Below are positions 1-9,976 of a stretch of 64,000 nt of DNA, piece after piece; within the stretch, counting starts at the first letter, position 1, and each line of letters starts with the position of its first letter. This DNA is from Rhizobium sp. JAB6 (GTDB lineage Bacteria > Pseudomonadota > Alphaproteobacteria > Rhizobiales > Rhizobiaceae). Made by a program: the position numbers and the translations under genes. The notes beneath the pieces are model-generated. The model did not search any database and was not told the origin of the DNA. It worked only from the letters and a program-made list of their open reading frames with translations. The stretch spans positions 1,224,303 through 1,288,302 of the forward strand of contig NZ_PYJQ01000009.1 in the NCBI RefSeq assembly GCF_003024605.1, in the 5' to 3' direction.

Positions 1-168
1 GCCGGCGACCGGCAGGACCGATGGTTTCGAAGCTAGAATTACCTTGCCGCTTCCGGCGGCGGATTGACGACACCCCCTCTCGGGACGGATTGCCCCGCAA
101 AAGATGATCTTGCAAAGACCGGCAAAGGGTGCGAGCAAGTGCGCCATGTTTCCAGCAGGTCGGTATCC

Positions 169-1095
169 ATGATCGTTTCCTTCGACATCGGCGGCAGCGC
201 CATCAAGGGCGGCATTGCCCGCTCCATGACCGATATCGTTCCGCTGACGCGGCGCCCGACGCCCAGGCAGGAGTTCACAGAATTCGTCGCCGCCCTGCGC
301 GACGTGATCGCGGAGGCGGAAGGCAAGCCGGATTGCCTCTCCTTCTCCATCGCCGGCGTCGTCGATCCCGATACGCAGGCGCTGACCTGCGCCAATATTC
401 CCTGCATTCACGGCCGGCACCTTGCCGCCGACCTCGAAGCGGAACTTGGCTATCCAGTGCTGATTGCCAACGATGCGGATTGCTTCGCCATGGCCGAAGC
501 CATGTCGGGCGCAGGCCGCGGCCATCGCATCGTGTTCGGCGCCATTCTCGGCACAGGCGTCGGCGGCGGTCTGGTCGCAGATGGCCGGCTGGTCAACGCT
601 GCGGGCGGCTTTGCCGGGGAATGGGGCCATGGCCCGATCATCGCCTCCTTCGCCGGCAATCCGCCGATTGCCATTCCCGCCTATCCCTGCGGCTGCGGCC
701 AGAAGGGCTGCGTCGACACCGTCGGCGGCGCCCGCGGCATCGAACGCCTGCACAGGACGCTTCATGGCCTGGAACTCTCCAGCGAGGAGATCATCGGCCA
801 ATGGCTGAAGGGCGAAAGCCGCGCGGAACGCACGATCGACGTTATGGTGGATCTGGTCGCCTCGCCACTTGCCCTCACCGTCAACATAACCGGGGCGACC
901 ATCGTGCCGGTCGGCGGCGGCCTTTCCAACGTCGAACCGCTCCTGGCAAGGCTGGACGAGGCGGTGCGTGCCCGCATCCTGCGCAAGTTCGGCAGACCGC
1001 TTGTCGTGCCCAGCGAGTGCAAGCTGGAACCGGGGCTCATCGGTGCCGCCCTGCTGGGCCTGCAATATGCCGGAGAGCATATCCATGCTGCTTGA
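169..1095 (+). CDS. ROK family sugar kinase (N-acetylglucosamine or N-acetylmannosamine kinase-like)
   Basis: A 308-residue cytosolic kinase of the ROK family, which phosphorylates a free hexose or amino sugar with ATP. The N-terminus carries the phosphate-binding loop SFDIGGSAIKGG, the middle has the glycine-rich run GTGVGGGLV followed by GEWGH, and the ROK zinc motif CGCGQKGC lies near residue 185. The ATG at 169 is chosen because the DIGG loop normally sits within the first ten residues; the frame is open further upstream to 64. The last 11 bases overlap the start of cutC, so the two are probably co-transcribed. The exact sugar cannot be read from the sequence. Confidence 0.85.
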   Translation: MIVSFDIGGSAIKGGIARSMTDIVPLTRRPTPRQEFTEFVAALRDVIAEAEGKPDCLSFSIAGVVDPDTQALTCANIPCIHGRHLAADLEAELGYPVLIANDADCFAMAEAMSGAGRGHRIVFGAILGTGVGGGLVADGRLVNAAGGFAGEWGHGPIIASFAGNPPIAIPAYPCGCGQKGCVDTVGGARGIERLHRTLHGLELSSEEIIGQWLKGESRAERTIDVMVDLVASPLALTVNITGATIVPVGGGLSNVEPLLARLDEAVRARILRKFGRPLVVPSECKLEPGLIGAALLGLQYAGEHIHAA

Positions 1096-1795
1096 GGTCT
1101 GCGTCGAGGATATTGCCGGCCTCAAGGCCGCCGTCGAGGGTGGCGGCGACCGCATCGAGCTTTGCAGTGCACTCCCTCTCGGCGGGCTGACGCCAAGTGC
1201 CGGGCTGATGGCCGCAGCCGCCAAGATGCCCGTCCCCGCATATGCAATTATTCGGCCGCGCGCCGGCAACTTCGTCTACTCGGCGGATGAACGTGATATC
1301 ATGAAGCGCGATATCGACGCGACGCGCGCCGCCGGGCTGTCGGGTGTCGTGCTCGGTGCCTCCCTGCCGGATGGGCGGCTCGATGTTGACACGCTCACGG
1401 CTCTCGCTGCCCATGCGGAAGGCCTCGGCAAGACGCTGCACCGCACCTTCGATCTGGTACCCGACATCGAGGAAGCCGTCGATGCCGCGGTCTCCCTCGG
1501 CTTCGAGCGCATCCTGACATCCGGCGGCGCAAAGACCGCGGCGGAAGGGCTTGATATGCTCGAACAGGCGATTGCGGCCGCCGCCGGCCGCATCTCCATC
1601 ATGCCCGGTTCCGGCGTGACGCTTGCGACGGTCGGCCACCTATGGCCGCGCCTGCAGATCAGTGAGATCCATGCCTCCTGCTCGGCAACCGTCTTCGAGA
1701 CGGATGCGCGAGTCATCGCCCTCGGCTTCTCGGCGCCATCGGCCCGCCGCACGGATGCCGCCACCGTCAGGGCGCTGAAGGCATATTTCGCCTAA
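1085..1795 (+). CDS. cutC: Copper homeostasis protein CutC
   Basis: A 236-residue cytosolic TIM-barrel protein of the CutC family. Recognisable family blocks are LLEVCVEDIAGLKAAVEGG with DRIELCSALPLGGLTPS at the N-terminus, IRPRAGNFVYS in the middle, and LHRTFDLV followed by ILTSGGAKTA. The start codon at 1085 lies inside the preceding kinase gene (11-base overlap), which argues for translational coupling. CutC has been linked to copper tolerance in E. coli, but its enzymatic role is not settled. Pairing with a ROK kinase suggests a sugar-related role here; that is inference. Confidence 0.9.
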   Translation: MLLEVCVEDIAGLKAAVEGGGDRIELCSALPLGGLTPSAGLMAAAAKMPVPAYAIIRPRAGNFVYSADERDIMKRDIDATRAAGLSGVVLGASLPDGRLDVDTLTALAAHAEGLGKTLHRTFDLVPDIEEAVDAAVSLGFERILTSGGAKTAAEGLDMLEQAIAAAAGRISIMPGSGVTLATVGHLWPRLQISEIHASCSATVFETDARVIALGFSAPSARRTDAATVRALKAYFA

Positions 1796-2035
1796 AGCTG
1801 ACTGCATAGGACGGCAGCGGCTCTGCAGCAGGAGCCCCAAAGGCGGAAAGCCCGGAACACGAGAACCGGCCGCGCAAGATCGCGATCCGCTTTGAGCAAC
1901 ATCATGAATTGACAAAAGAAACATTAGAATGATCAATCGTTCATAAACGCATATGCTGTAGTCATGAACATGGCTGCGCAACATATAGTTATTGCAGCAA
2001 GGTAAGTTTCCTCGGGAGTAGCTGTGATCTGAATC

Positions 2036-2917
2036 ATGTCGGTGGCGCCACCTCGCAAGAAAAGCAGGGCTGTCTTTTGGATTGCCGCCGTTGTCATCGG
2101 TTCGATCATCCTGGCAACTGCGCTCCTGGCTAACGATATGCATAATCTGCGGGCGCTGGATGATCGCTATCATCTCGATCTGTTTCCGAAACCGGAAGAA
2201 CACGCAGCCGCACCGACCGCGCCCGTCCAGGAACAGCAGCCATCCCATGCAGTCACGCCTCAGGCGGCGGCACCGAAAGCATCAGCCCCGGCAGCACGAA
2301 ACGTCCGGGTCAAGCCGGCGACGATTGCCGCCAAGACATCCGTCAAGAAAAGGTCCCATCTGCTGGACGAGCCCGTCGACGCGCTGCTGAGCGCCTTCGT
2401 GCGCAGCTGGCGGATATCGGGTCAGATGCTTTGCGCCGATCTCCGGAAGTTCGGCCTGTCCGTGGGCGAATGGCGGCAAAGCGAGCTGGGCGCCGGTACT
2501 TCGGAGTGCAGCTATGCCATCCAGAAGGGCACCTATGGCGATCCCAAGGCTGCATCCTTCTTTATCATCGCCCGAGGCAAACCATCAGGCGAAATCGATG
2601 CCATCCGCATCAAGGTCATCATGCCCGACAATGACGACGGCAAGGCCATTGCCGGCACCTTCGTCGACACTGTCGTCCTATTGCTGAACGAGACCCGCTG
2701 GCTGGACTTTCAGGCCGCGCTCGAGGCGATCGGCAAGCTGCAGGACGTGACGCTGCAAGCCTTCGGCGCCAAGCTTGCCTTTTTCAAGGAATTCCAGAGC
2801 AACAACAATTTCAACCTGCAGCTGGAATTGCGGAGAACATCGCCCGAGCAGCTGCGAACATCGATCGTCTTCGACAAGGCACGCTGGACATTGCCCTCTC
2901 CCCCATCGACCGACTGA
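2036..2917 (+). CDS. Membrane-anchored protein of unknown function (possibly DUF6030)
   Basis: A 293-residue protein with one transmembrane segment near the N-terminus (about residues 12-32, FWIAAVVIGSIILATALLA), then an Ala/Pro/Gln-rich linker (about 55-100) and a soluble C-terminal domain that should face the periplasm. The C-terminal part (about 115-290) has no catalytic motif I recognise. It resembles rhizobial proteins annotated as DUF6030, but I recall that only loosely. It is flanked by a 240-base gap upstream and the MFS exporter downstream, and no good Shine-Dalgarno sequence is visible just before 2036, so the start is uncertain. Confidence 0.6.
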   Translation: MSVAPPRKKSRAVFWIAAVVIGSIILATALLANDMHNLRALDDRYHLDLFPKPEEHAAAPTAPVQEQQPSHAVTPQAAAPKASAPAARNVRVKPATIAAKTSVKKRSHLLDEPVDALLSAFVRSWRISGQMLCADLRKFGLSVGEWRQSELGAGTSECSYAIQKGTYGDPKAASFFIIARGKPSGEIDAIRIKVIMPDNDDGKAIAGTFVDTVVLLLNETRWLDFQAALEAIGKLQDVTLQAFGAKLAFFKEFQSNNNFNLQLELRRTSPEQLRTSIVFDKARWTLPSPPSTD

Positions 2918-3126
2918 CCATATGGACTCCCGCCGATTTGAAAAGCCGGGTTCCTGTTGCGCTGCGCCATGGATGGTGTTCATATAGGCAGCGATTCCGA
3001 AGGTCGGCGGAACACCGGCCATCAGCATCATGTTTCCCGAGAGCACAACGCGGTTTCCGAAGGGATTCATGCAAATCGTCAAACGCGCCGGTCCGTCGGC
3101 CGGGCGTTGGAAAGCCGTTTCATTTC

Positions 3127-4587
3127 ATGGATTCGATAGATCCCAATCCGCAGGGTCAGGCTTTTGCGGTCGAACGCAATCCCCGCCTGCGCTACATCAT
3201 CCCCGCTGTGGTCGCAGTCGCCTTCCTGATGGAGCAGTTGGATTCGACCATTCTGATTACCGCCGTTCCCGATATCGCCAAGAGCCTCGATACGACACCG
3301 CTTCGCATGAATCTGGCTGTCACGACCTATATCCTGACGCTTGCCATGTTCATTCCGGTGAGCGGATGGTTTGCGGATCGCTTCGGCGCCCGGCGCATCT
3401 TCACGCTTTCCCTCTTCATCTTCACCATCGGTTCGATCCTCTGCGGACTGGCAACCAGCCTGCCGATGCTCATCGCCACGCGCGCGCTGCAGGGCTTCGG
3501 CGGCGCGATGATGACGCCGGTCGGGCGCCTCATCCTCATCCGCAGTTTTCCGCGCAGCCAGCTCGTGACTGCCATGACCTACATGACACTGCCCGCCGTC
3601 ATGGGGCCTGTGATCGGGCCGGTACTTGGCGGCTTTCTGACAACCTATCTGTCCTGGCGCTGGATCTTCTGGGTAAACCTGCCCTTCGGACTGATCGGCA
3701 TGGCCATGGCACTGCGCTATGTCGAGGATACAGAGCGCGGCGCGCCGATCAAATTCGATTTTCCCGGCTTCGTCATGGTCGGCCTCGGCTGCGTGCTGCT
3801 GCAATACGGCATCGAGAATATCGGCCGCCCGGCCATCCCCGTCTGGGCCATTGTCCTCACGCTTGCCGCCGCAGGTCTGCTGCTGGTGGGCTTCATCCGC
3901 TATGCGAAAAGCGTGGAGTCGCCAGCCGTGGATCTCACCCTCTTCAGGCTGCGCACCTTCCGCATCGGCACGCTTGCCGGTGGTATCTGTCGCGTCGGGT
4001 TGAACGGTGTGCCCTTCCTGCTGCCGCTGATGCTGCAGGTCGGCTTCGGCTTGAGTCCGATCGTATCGGGCACGCTGACCTTCGTCAGCGCCCTGAGCGC
4101 GCTGGCCGTACGGCCGGTCTCGGCAAAGCTGCTGAAGCTCTATGGGTTCGATCGCATGCTGACCTGGAGCGCCGTGTTCGGCGCCGCCGTGGTCGCGGGC
4201 TTTGCATTGATCACGCCCGATACGCCGCACTGGTTCATCATCGTCTACGTCTTCATCTTCGGGCTGGCGCGGGCCGGACAGTTCATGACGTCAAACACCC
4301 TGTCCTATTCCGATACCCCCGCGGCACAGCTCAGCCGCGCGACCAGCTTGGGCGGTGTGCTGCAGCAATTGAGCGTCAGCTTCGGCGTCTCCGTCGCCGC
4401 CATGCTTCTGGGGCTGGTGACTTTGGACGGCTCGCCGCTCACGCCGGACAAGTTCCATCTGGCCTTCCTGCTGATGGCGGTCATACCGCTGCTCGGCATA
4501 CCCGGCTTCCTGAAACTGCAGCCCGAGGATGGCGTGCAGGTGAGCGGCCATCAACGCCAGCCGAAAACCAGCCGTAGTCGGGGCTAA
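3127..4587 (+). CDS. MFS transporter, DHA2 (EmrB/QacA-type) drug:H+ antiporter
   Basis: A 486-residue inner-membrane exporter with about 14 hydrophobic segments. The first helix carries the DHA2-type signature LDSTILITAVPDIA, the loop between helices 2 and 3 has the MFS motif WFADRFGARRIF, and helix 5 has the antiporter motif C region (VMGPVIGPVLGG). The ATG at 3127 is chosen because the translation upstream of it is Arg-rich and unlike this family. The gene converges on spoVR and the two stop regions overlap by four bases. Substrates are unknown; no dedicated regulator or membrane-fusion partner is adjacent. Confidence 0.85.
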   Translation: MDSIDPNPQGQAFAVERNPRLRYIIPAVVAVAFLMEQLDSTILITAVPDIAKSLDTTPLRMNLAVTTYILTLAMFIPVSGWFADRFGARRIFTLSLFIFTIGSILCGLATSLPMLIATRALQGFGGAMMTPVGRLILIRSFPRSQLVTAMTYMTLPAVMGPVIGPVLGGFLTTYLSWRWIFWVNLPFGLIGMAMALRYVEDTERGAPIKFDFPGFVMVGLGCVLLQYGIENIGRPAIPVWAIVLTLAAAGLLLVGFIRYAKSVESPAVDLTLFRLRTFRIGTLAGGICRVGLNGVPFLLPLMLQVGFGLSPIVSGTLTFVSALSALAVRPVSAKLLKLYGFDRMLTWSAVFGAAVVAGFALITPDTPHWFIIVYVFIFGLARAGQFMTSNTLSYSDTPAAQLSRATSLGGVLQQLSVSFGVSVAAMLLGLVTLDGSPLTPDKFHLAFLLMAVIPLLGIPGFLKLQPEDGVQVSGHQRQPKTSRSRG

Positions 4588-6137
4588 GCCGCAAGTGCCG
4601 AAGCACGCGGATGAACGAGATGATCGCGAAGTACTGCGCCGGAGCGGTCGACTTCCTGCATCAGCACGTCATAGCTCCACAGATCGGCCAGATGCTGCAA
4701 GACGCGCTTTGCATCCATGTCGTCAAGCATCGCGCCGTTCAGCACCGTATGTTTGAGCAGCAGCCGCCTGTCGCCGGCAAGATCGACATCGACGATTTCG
4801 ATATGGGGATCGATCCAGCCGACGTCATATTGCCGCGACAGCTCGCGGCGTATACGCCGATAGCCGCGCTCGTCATGAATGGCTGCAACCCTCAGCCCCT
4901 CTTCTTCCTCCGGATCATCCGTCAGCTGGAACATGCGCATCTTGCGCATCAGGTGCGGACTGAGGAACTGCGCAACAAAACTCTCGTCGCGATAATTGGC
5001 CCAAAGATCGCGCAGCACCGCCATGGCATCGCCGGTGCCGGCGATCTCCGGGAACCACTGGCGATCCTCCTCCTCCGGTTTCGTCACGATGCGCTCGATA
5101 TCCTGCATCATGGCAAAGCCGATCGCGTAAGGATTGAGGCCGGAATAGCGGGGATCGTTGAAGGTCGGCTGGAAAACCACGTTGGTATGCGATTTCAAAA
5201 ATTCCAGAAAATCGCCGTCGCCGATGCCGCCGAGCTCGTGCAGCCGCGTCATGATGCGATAGTGCACATAGGTCGCCGTGCCCTCGTTCATCACCTTGGT
5301 CTGGCTCTGCGGATAGAAATATTGCGCGACATGGCGCACGATGCGGATGATCTCACGCTGCCAGGGTTTCAGCCGCGGCGCCATCTTTTCCAGGAAATAG
5401 AGGATGTTCTCCTGCGGCAAACCGGCCAGCGCACGCCGGCGCTCCAGATCGAGGTCGTGGGTCTTCTTGCCAGGCCCGCTCGGAACCGTGCGCCAAAGAT
5501 CGTTGAAAATCTTCTCGTCATATTCGCGCCGCTCGCGCTCGCGCTTCTCCTCGTCGCGCAGGTCCGGCGTCTTCTTGCCGGCATAGCGATGAACCCCATG
5601 CGACATCAGCGCATGGGCGGCATCCAGCGTGCGCTCGACGGCGGCGTGGCCATAGCGCTCCTCGCAGCGCGCGATGTAGCTCTTGGCGAAATTGAGATAG
5701 TCGAGAATGCCTTCGGCATCGGTCCAGAGCTTGAAGAGATAATTGTTCTTGAAGAAGTGATTGTGGCCGAAGGCGGCATGCGCGATGACGAGCGCCTGCA
5801 TCGTCGCCGTATTCTCCTCCATGAGATAGGAGATGCAGGGCGAGCTGTTGATGACGATCTCATAGGCAAGGCCGCGCAGACCCTTGCGGTAAAAGGCCTC
5901 ATGATGGGCGAAGTGCTTGCCGAAGGACCAGTGTTTGTAGAACAGCGGCATGCCGATCGAGGAATAGACGTCGAGCATCTGCTCGGCGGTGATGATCTCG
6001 ATCTGGTTGGGATAGACATCGAGACCGAGGTCGTCGACAGCGATCTTTTCGCAGGCATCGTGAATTCGCTGGATGGTGGCGAAATCCCAGTCCGCGCCTT
6101 CGAAAAGCCGCTCCATCGATGCCTTCTTTGCCATCAT
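4584..6137 (-). CDS. spoVR: SpoVR family protein
   Basis: A 517-residue cytosolic protein of the SpoVR/YcgB family. Characteristic stretches are the early WDF..IQRIHDACEKIA, YKHWSFGKHF near residue 70, and the HNHFFKNNYLF block near residue 125. It is the last gene of the prkA-yeaH-spoVR operon. Its first ATG overlaps the stop of the preceding gene (ATGA at 6134-6137), which supports this start and coupled translation. In enterobacteria the three genes are induced together in stationary phase and nitrogen starvation; the biochemical role of SpoVR is not established. Confidence 0.92.
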   Translation of the reverse strand: MMAKKASMERLFEGADWDFATIQRIHDACEKIAVDDLGLDVYPNQIEIITAEQMLDVYSSIGMPLFYKHWSFGKHFAHHEAFYRKGLRGLAYEIVINSSPCISYLMEENTATMQALVIAHAAFGHNHFFKNNYLFKLWTDAEGILDYLNFAKSYIARCEERYGHAAVERTLDAAHALMSHGVHRYAGKKTPDLRDEEKRERERREYDEKIFNDLWRTVPSGPGKKTHDLDLERRRALAGLPQENILYFLEKMAPRLKPWQREIIRIVRHVAQYFYPQSQTKVMNEGTATYVHYRIMTRLHELGGIGDGDFLEFLKSHTNVVFQPTFNDPRYSGLNPYAIGFAMMQDIERIVTKPEEEDRQWFPEIAGTGDAMAVLRDLWANYRDESFVAQFLSPHLMRKMRMFQLTDDPEEEEGLRVAAIHDERGYRRIRRELSRQYDVGWIDPHIEIVDVDLAGDRRLLLKHTVLNGAMLDDMDAKRVLQHLADLWSYDVLMQEVDRSGAVLRDHLVHPRASALAA

Positions 6138-7405
6138 CCGCTCCTTGTTTCCGCCGTCCGACGCTGGAAGAGATCGTGGAAGACCGGATAGATCTGGCTG
6201 CGATCGCTGACACGCCGCATGGAAAGCACCGGCCAGGCTGCCTGCATCCGCTCATAAAGCGACCAGATCGCCGAGCCCGACGATATCGCGACGCTGCGCG
6301 ATTCCCCCACTTCGAGATAGGCAAAATATTGGCAGACGGGCAGGATCTCGCTCGTCATCAGAGCCGCCGTCGTCGCATTGTCGGAATAGGCATTGTCGCC
6401 GTCCGATGCCTGCGCCGCGTAGATGTTCCAGTCGGACGCCGGAAAGCGGTCACGCACGATCTGCCGCATCGCCTCGAGCGCACTCGAAACCTGGGTGCCG
6501 CCGGTCGCTGGGCTGCGGAAGAAGGTCTCCTCGTCCACCTCCTCAGCGACATCCGTGTGGCGGATGAACACGATCTCGACGCGGCGATACTGCCGGGTCA
6601 GAAAGATATAAAGCAGCATGTAGAAGCGCTTGGCGAGATCCTTCATATGCTCGGTCATCGAACCCGAGACATCCATCAGGCAGAACATGACGGCCTGCGC
6701 CACCGGTTTCGGCTCGTTCTCGAAGCGGCGATAGCGGATGTCGATCGGGTCGATATAGGGAATGCGCCGGACCTTCGATTCCAGCCTCTTGATCTCTTCT
6801 TCGAGCTGTGCGCGGCGCTTCTCGTCCGTGCACTCCTCGGCCTCCTCGATGAGCTTTTCGACCGTTTCCGGTTTCGGGCGGTGAAGCGCGACACGGCGCA
6901 TCATGGCAAGGCGCATCGTGCGGTTGATGGCGAGGTTGGCGGGCGATCCCGTCACCGAATAGCCCGAGCGCACCGGGTTGATCTGATCCGCCGACATCAG
7001 GCGGCGCTTGGCAAGATCGGGCAATTCGAGATCGTCGAGGAAGAGATCGAGGAACTCGTCCCGCGTCAGAATGAAGCGGAAGGCATCCTCGCCGGAGCCG
7101 TCGCCACCTGCGCGGCCCTTGCCGCCGCCGCCTTCGGGCCGCGGCAGGATATCGCCTTCGATGAAGTCCTTGTTACCGGGAAGAATGTGTTCCTTCAGGC
7201 CCTCTGGGCCACGATGGAACCGAGGTTCCTCGGTTCCATCCAGGGGAATGCTGACTTCGCCACCCTTCAGAATGTCCTGAATGTCGCGATTTTGAGAGGA
7301 TTCATAGACCGCTCTCTGCACCAGCGCTTTTGCTCTTCGCAAAAACCGTTGACGATTTTCCAGACTTTTTCCGCCTGGGTTCAGGCGCCTGTCAACAATG
7401 TGCAT
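6134..7405 (-). CDS. yeaH: YeaH/YhbH family protein (DUF444) with a von Willebrand A-type domain
   Basis: A 423-residue cytosolic protein. The N-terminus has the family opening HIVDRRLNPGGKS and an Arg/Lys-rich segment. The C-terminal half is a von Willebrand A-like domain with an intact MIDAS metal site (DVSGSMT near residue 235) and the later block FFRSPATGGTQVSSAL. It lies 18 bases after prkA and overlaps spoVR by four bases, so the three genes form one operon. In E. coli the homologue works with the PrkA-type kinase YeaG under nitrogen starvation; a scaffold or kinase-partner role is inferred. Confidence 0.92.
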   Translation of the reverse strand: MHIVDRRLNPGGKSLENRQRFLRRAKALVQRAVYESSQNRDIQDILKGGEVSIPLDGTEEPRFHRGPEGLKEHILPGNKDFIEGDILPRPEGGGGKGRAGGDGSGEDAFRFILTRDEFLDLFLDDLELPDLAKRRLMSADQINPVRSGYSVTGSPANLAINRTMRLAMMRRVALHRPKPETVEKLIEEAEECTDEKRRAQLEEEIKRLESKVRRIPYIDPIDIRYRRFENEPKPVAQAVMFCLMDVSGSMTEHMKDLAKRFYMLLYIFLTRQYRRVEIVFIRHTDVAEEVDEETFFRSPATGGTQVSSALEAMRQIVRDRFPASDWNIYAAQASDGDNAYSDNATTAALMTSEILPVCQYFAYLEVGESRSVAISSGSAIWSLYERMQAAWPVLSMRRVSDRSQIYPVFHDLFQRRTAETRSG

Positions 7406-7423
7406 TCCTTCTTCCTTGGTGGC

Positions 7424-9370
7424 TCATCCAGCCTGTTTCACACGCATGTACCATTCCACAAGCCGCCGGACCTGACGCTCGGTGTAGCCCCGCGCCATCA
7501 TCCGTTCGACGAATTCGCCATGTTTCTTCTCCGTCTCCCCGTCCTTCTTGGAACCGAACGAGATGACGGGCAGAAGGTCCTCGACCTGGGAGAACATCCG
7601 CTTTTCGATGACTTCGCGGATCTTCTCATAGCTGGTCCAGGACGGATTCTTGCCGCCATGGCTCGCTCGTGCCCTCAGGCAGAATTTGACGATCTCGTTG
7701 CGGAAATCCTTCGGATTGGCGATACCGGCCGGCTTTTCGATCTTGGTGAGCTCCTGGTTCAGAAGCTCGCGGTCGAGAAGCTGGCCCGTATCGGGATCCT
7801 TGAAGTCCACATCCTCGATCCAGGCGTCGGCATAGTCGACGTAGCGATCGAAGAGGTTCTGGCCGTAATCCGCATAGGATTCCAGATAGGCCTTCTGGAT
7901 CTCGTTGCCGATGAACTCCGCATAGCGCGGTGCCAATTCACTCTTGATAAACTCGATATAGAGCTTTTCGGTTTCAAGCGGCAGCTGTTCCCGGCGGATT
8001 GCCTGCTCCAGCATGTACATCAGATGCACCGGATCGGCGCCGACCTCGGTCGTATCGTAGTTGAAGGTCGCCGCCAGCACCTTGAAGGCAAAACGGGTGG
8101 AAGCCCCGTCCATGCCCTCGTCGACACCGGCCGCGTCGCGATATTCCTGCACGCTGCGGGCTCTCGGATCGGTCTCCTTCAGGCTCTCGCCATCATAGAC
8201 CCGAAGCTTGGAAAAAGCGGTCGAGTTCTCATGCTTGGAAAGCCGCGTCAGAACCGTGAAGCGGGCGAGTGTCTCCAGGGTCGACGGCGCGCAGGGCGCG
8301 TCGCTGAGCTCGGATTCCTCGATGAGCTTCTCATAGATCTTCTGCTCTTCGGTGACCCTGAGGCAATAAGGCACTTTCACCACGCAGATGCGGTCGATGA
8401 ATGCCTCATTGTTCTTATTGGCCTTGAAGGTCTGCCATTCCGACTCGTTTGAATGCGCCAGAATGATGCCGGAGAATGGTATGGCACCGATATTTTCCGT
8501 ACCGATGTAATTGCCTTCCTGCGTCGCCGTCAGCAGGGGATGCAGCATCTTGATCGGCGCCTTGAACATTTCGACAAATTCGAGAATGCCCTGATTGGCG
8601 CGGTTCAATGCACCGGAATAGCTATAGGCGTCCGGATCGTTCTGCGCGAGACTTTCGAGCTTGCGGATATCCACCTTGCCGACCAGCGAGGAGATGTCCT
8701 GGTTGTTTTCGTCGCCCGGCTCCGTCTTGGCGACGGCGATTTGCCGCAGCCTTGAGGGCTGCATCCGGACGACGCGGAAGCGGGAAATATCGCCTTCGAA
8801 CTCTTCCAGCCGCTTCAGGCACCAGGGGCTCATCAGGCCGGTCAGACGGCGGCGCGGAATGCCGTAGCGCTCCTCGATCATTGGCCCCATAGTGACGGGA
8901 TCGAACAGGCTGAGCGGACTTTCGAAGACCGGGCTCAGCTCGTTTCCGGCCTTGAGGACATAGATAGGATGGACTTCCATCAGGGATTTCAGCCGCTCGG
9001 CGAGCGATGACTTGCCGCCGCCGACGGGCCCGAGCAGATAGAGGATCTGCTTCCGCTCCTCCAGACCTTGAGCCGCATGGCGGAAGAAGGCGACGATGCG
9101 TTCGATCGTCTCTTCCATGCCGAAAAAGCCGGAAAAAGCCGGATAAGTCCGGATGGTCCGGTTCATGAAGATACGTCCAAGCCTTGTATCTTTGGCCGTA
9201 TCGATCAGCAGTGGTTCGCCCATCGCTGCCAGCAGCCGCTCCGCTGCATTTGCATACATGAGCGGATCGTCCCGGCACGCTTCCAGGTATTCTGAGAATG
9301 ACATCTCGACTTCGCGCCGTGCTTCAAAAGTACGGGCGAACGTGTTGAACAGAACATCGTTGTTTAACAT
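7424..9370 (-). CDS. prkA: PrkA family serine protein kinase (AAA+ type)
   Basis: A 648-residue cytosolic protein of the PrkA/YeaG family. An AAA+ core occupies roughly residues 60-390, with the Walker A loop LLGPVGGGKSSLAERLK near residue 110 and the family block IFMNRTIRTYPAF before it. The C-terminal part corresponds to the PrkA kinase-like region. It is the first gene of the prkA-yeaH-spoVR operon. A short GAGG lies just upstream of the ATG. Homologues phosphorylate partner proteins under starvation; recent work on relatives also reports AAA+ protease activity, so the kinase label is the conventional one. Confidence 0.93.
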   Translation of the reverse strand: MLNNDVLFNTFARTFEARREVEMSFSEYLEACRDDPLMYANAAERLLAAMGEPLLIDTAKDTRLGRIFMNRTIRTYPAFSGFFGMEETIERIVAFFRHAAQGLEERKQILYLLGPVGGGKSSLAERLKSLMEVHPIYVLKAGNELSPVFESPLSLFDPVTMGPMIEERYGIPRRRLTGLMSPWCLKRLEEFEGDISRFRVVRMQPSRLRQIAVAKTEPGDENNQDISSLVGKVDIRKLESLAQNDPDAYSYSGALNRANQGILEFVEMFKAPIKMLHPLLTATQEGNYIGTENIGAIPFSGIILAHSNESEWQTFKANKNNEAFIDRICVVKVPYCLRVTEEQKIYEKLIEESELSDAPCAPSTLETLARFTVLTRLSKHENSTAFSKLRVYDGESLKETDPRARSVQEYRDAAGVDEGMDGASTRFAFKVLAATFNYDTTEVGADPVHLMYMLEQAIRREQLPLETEKLYIEFIKSELAPRYAEFIGNEIQKAYLESYADYGQNLFDRYVDYADAWIEDVDFKDPDTGQLLDRELLNQELTKIEKPAGIANPKDFRNEIVKFCLRARASHGGKNPSWTSYEKIREVIEKRMFSQVEDLLPVISFGSKKDGETEKKHGEFVERMMARGYTERQVRRLVEWYMRVKQAG

Positions 9371-9704
9371 GGCGCCTCGGTAGCTTGCTATTGCAATTAA
9401 CGCCGGCTTTTACGAGATCACTTGATCCCGCTGTATCTAAAGTGCGGTATGACTCGCTTCGAATCAATAGGTGATCTGTCAATAATTCGTACGCTTGATT
9501 CCAAATGTCATCAATATCTTGATGGGGTCATGCACCGAATTAATGAAACGCAACCACAGGATTGTTGTTGCCACACAACGCACCCACTGGTTATGCAACC
9601 TCCGTCAGCCTATGGCCGCGTATTCCTGCGAATACACGATCGCAGCGATGAACTGATCGAAGCCAGCGTCAAGCTTCATTGTCCGTATGATTGGGGAGAA
9701 AAGA
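9371..9704. other. Intergenic region upstream of prkA
   Basis: This 334-base stretch separates prkA from tRNA-Phe and must hold the promoter of the prkA operon. The enterobacterial operon uses sigma-54; I looked for a TGGCAC-N5-TTGC element on the minus strand and saw no convincing match. I see no coding sequence: the small plus-strand frame here runs straight through the tRNA gene. Confidence 0.5.
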
Positions 9705-9780
9705 TGGTGCCCAGAGCCGGAATCGAACCAGCGACACGCGGATTTTCAATCCGCTGCTCTACCAACTGAGCTATCTGGGC
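9705..9780 (-). tRNA. tRNA-Phe (anticodon GAA)
   Basis: Read on the minus strand this is a 76-nt cloverleaf: acceptor arm GCCCAGA pairing with TCTGGGC, D-loop TAGCTCAGTTGGTAGAGCA, anticodon stem GCGGA/TCCGC around loop TTGAAAA (anticodon GAA, Phe), T-arm with GGTTCGATTCC and an encoded CCA end. It stands between the prkA operon promoter region and yacG. Confidence 0.97.
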
Positions 9781-9976
9781 ATCCGTGCTTCACGTCCAAG
9801 AAGGAGCCTTAGAAGGCACCGGGCGGTTGGTTCGCCCCAGAAGCGAGCGGGGTTATAGCATCTTGTTCGGCCATGTCCAGCCGCAAATGACTCTTTTTTG
9901 ACAGGAAATGGAATTTTGCCAATTCCCGAACAAAAAGAAGGGGTTCGCAACACCGAACCTCTTTGGAAATCCGTAT

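Noticed and set aside
6119..8452. Plus-strand open frame of 777 codons opposite yeaH and prkA
   Set aside because: Antisense shadow of two well-recognised genes in GC-rich DNA.
9371..9704. Sigma-54 promoter for the prkA operon
   Set aside because: TGGCA occurs on the minus strand, but no GC/TTGC element stands at the required distance.
9422..9769. Small plus-strand frame upstream of prkA
   Set aside because: It runs through the tRNA-Phe gene and has no ribosome site or family.
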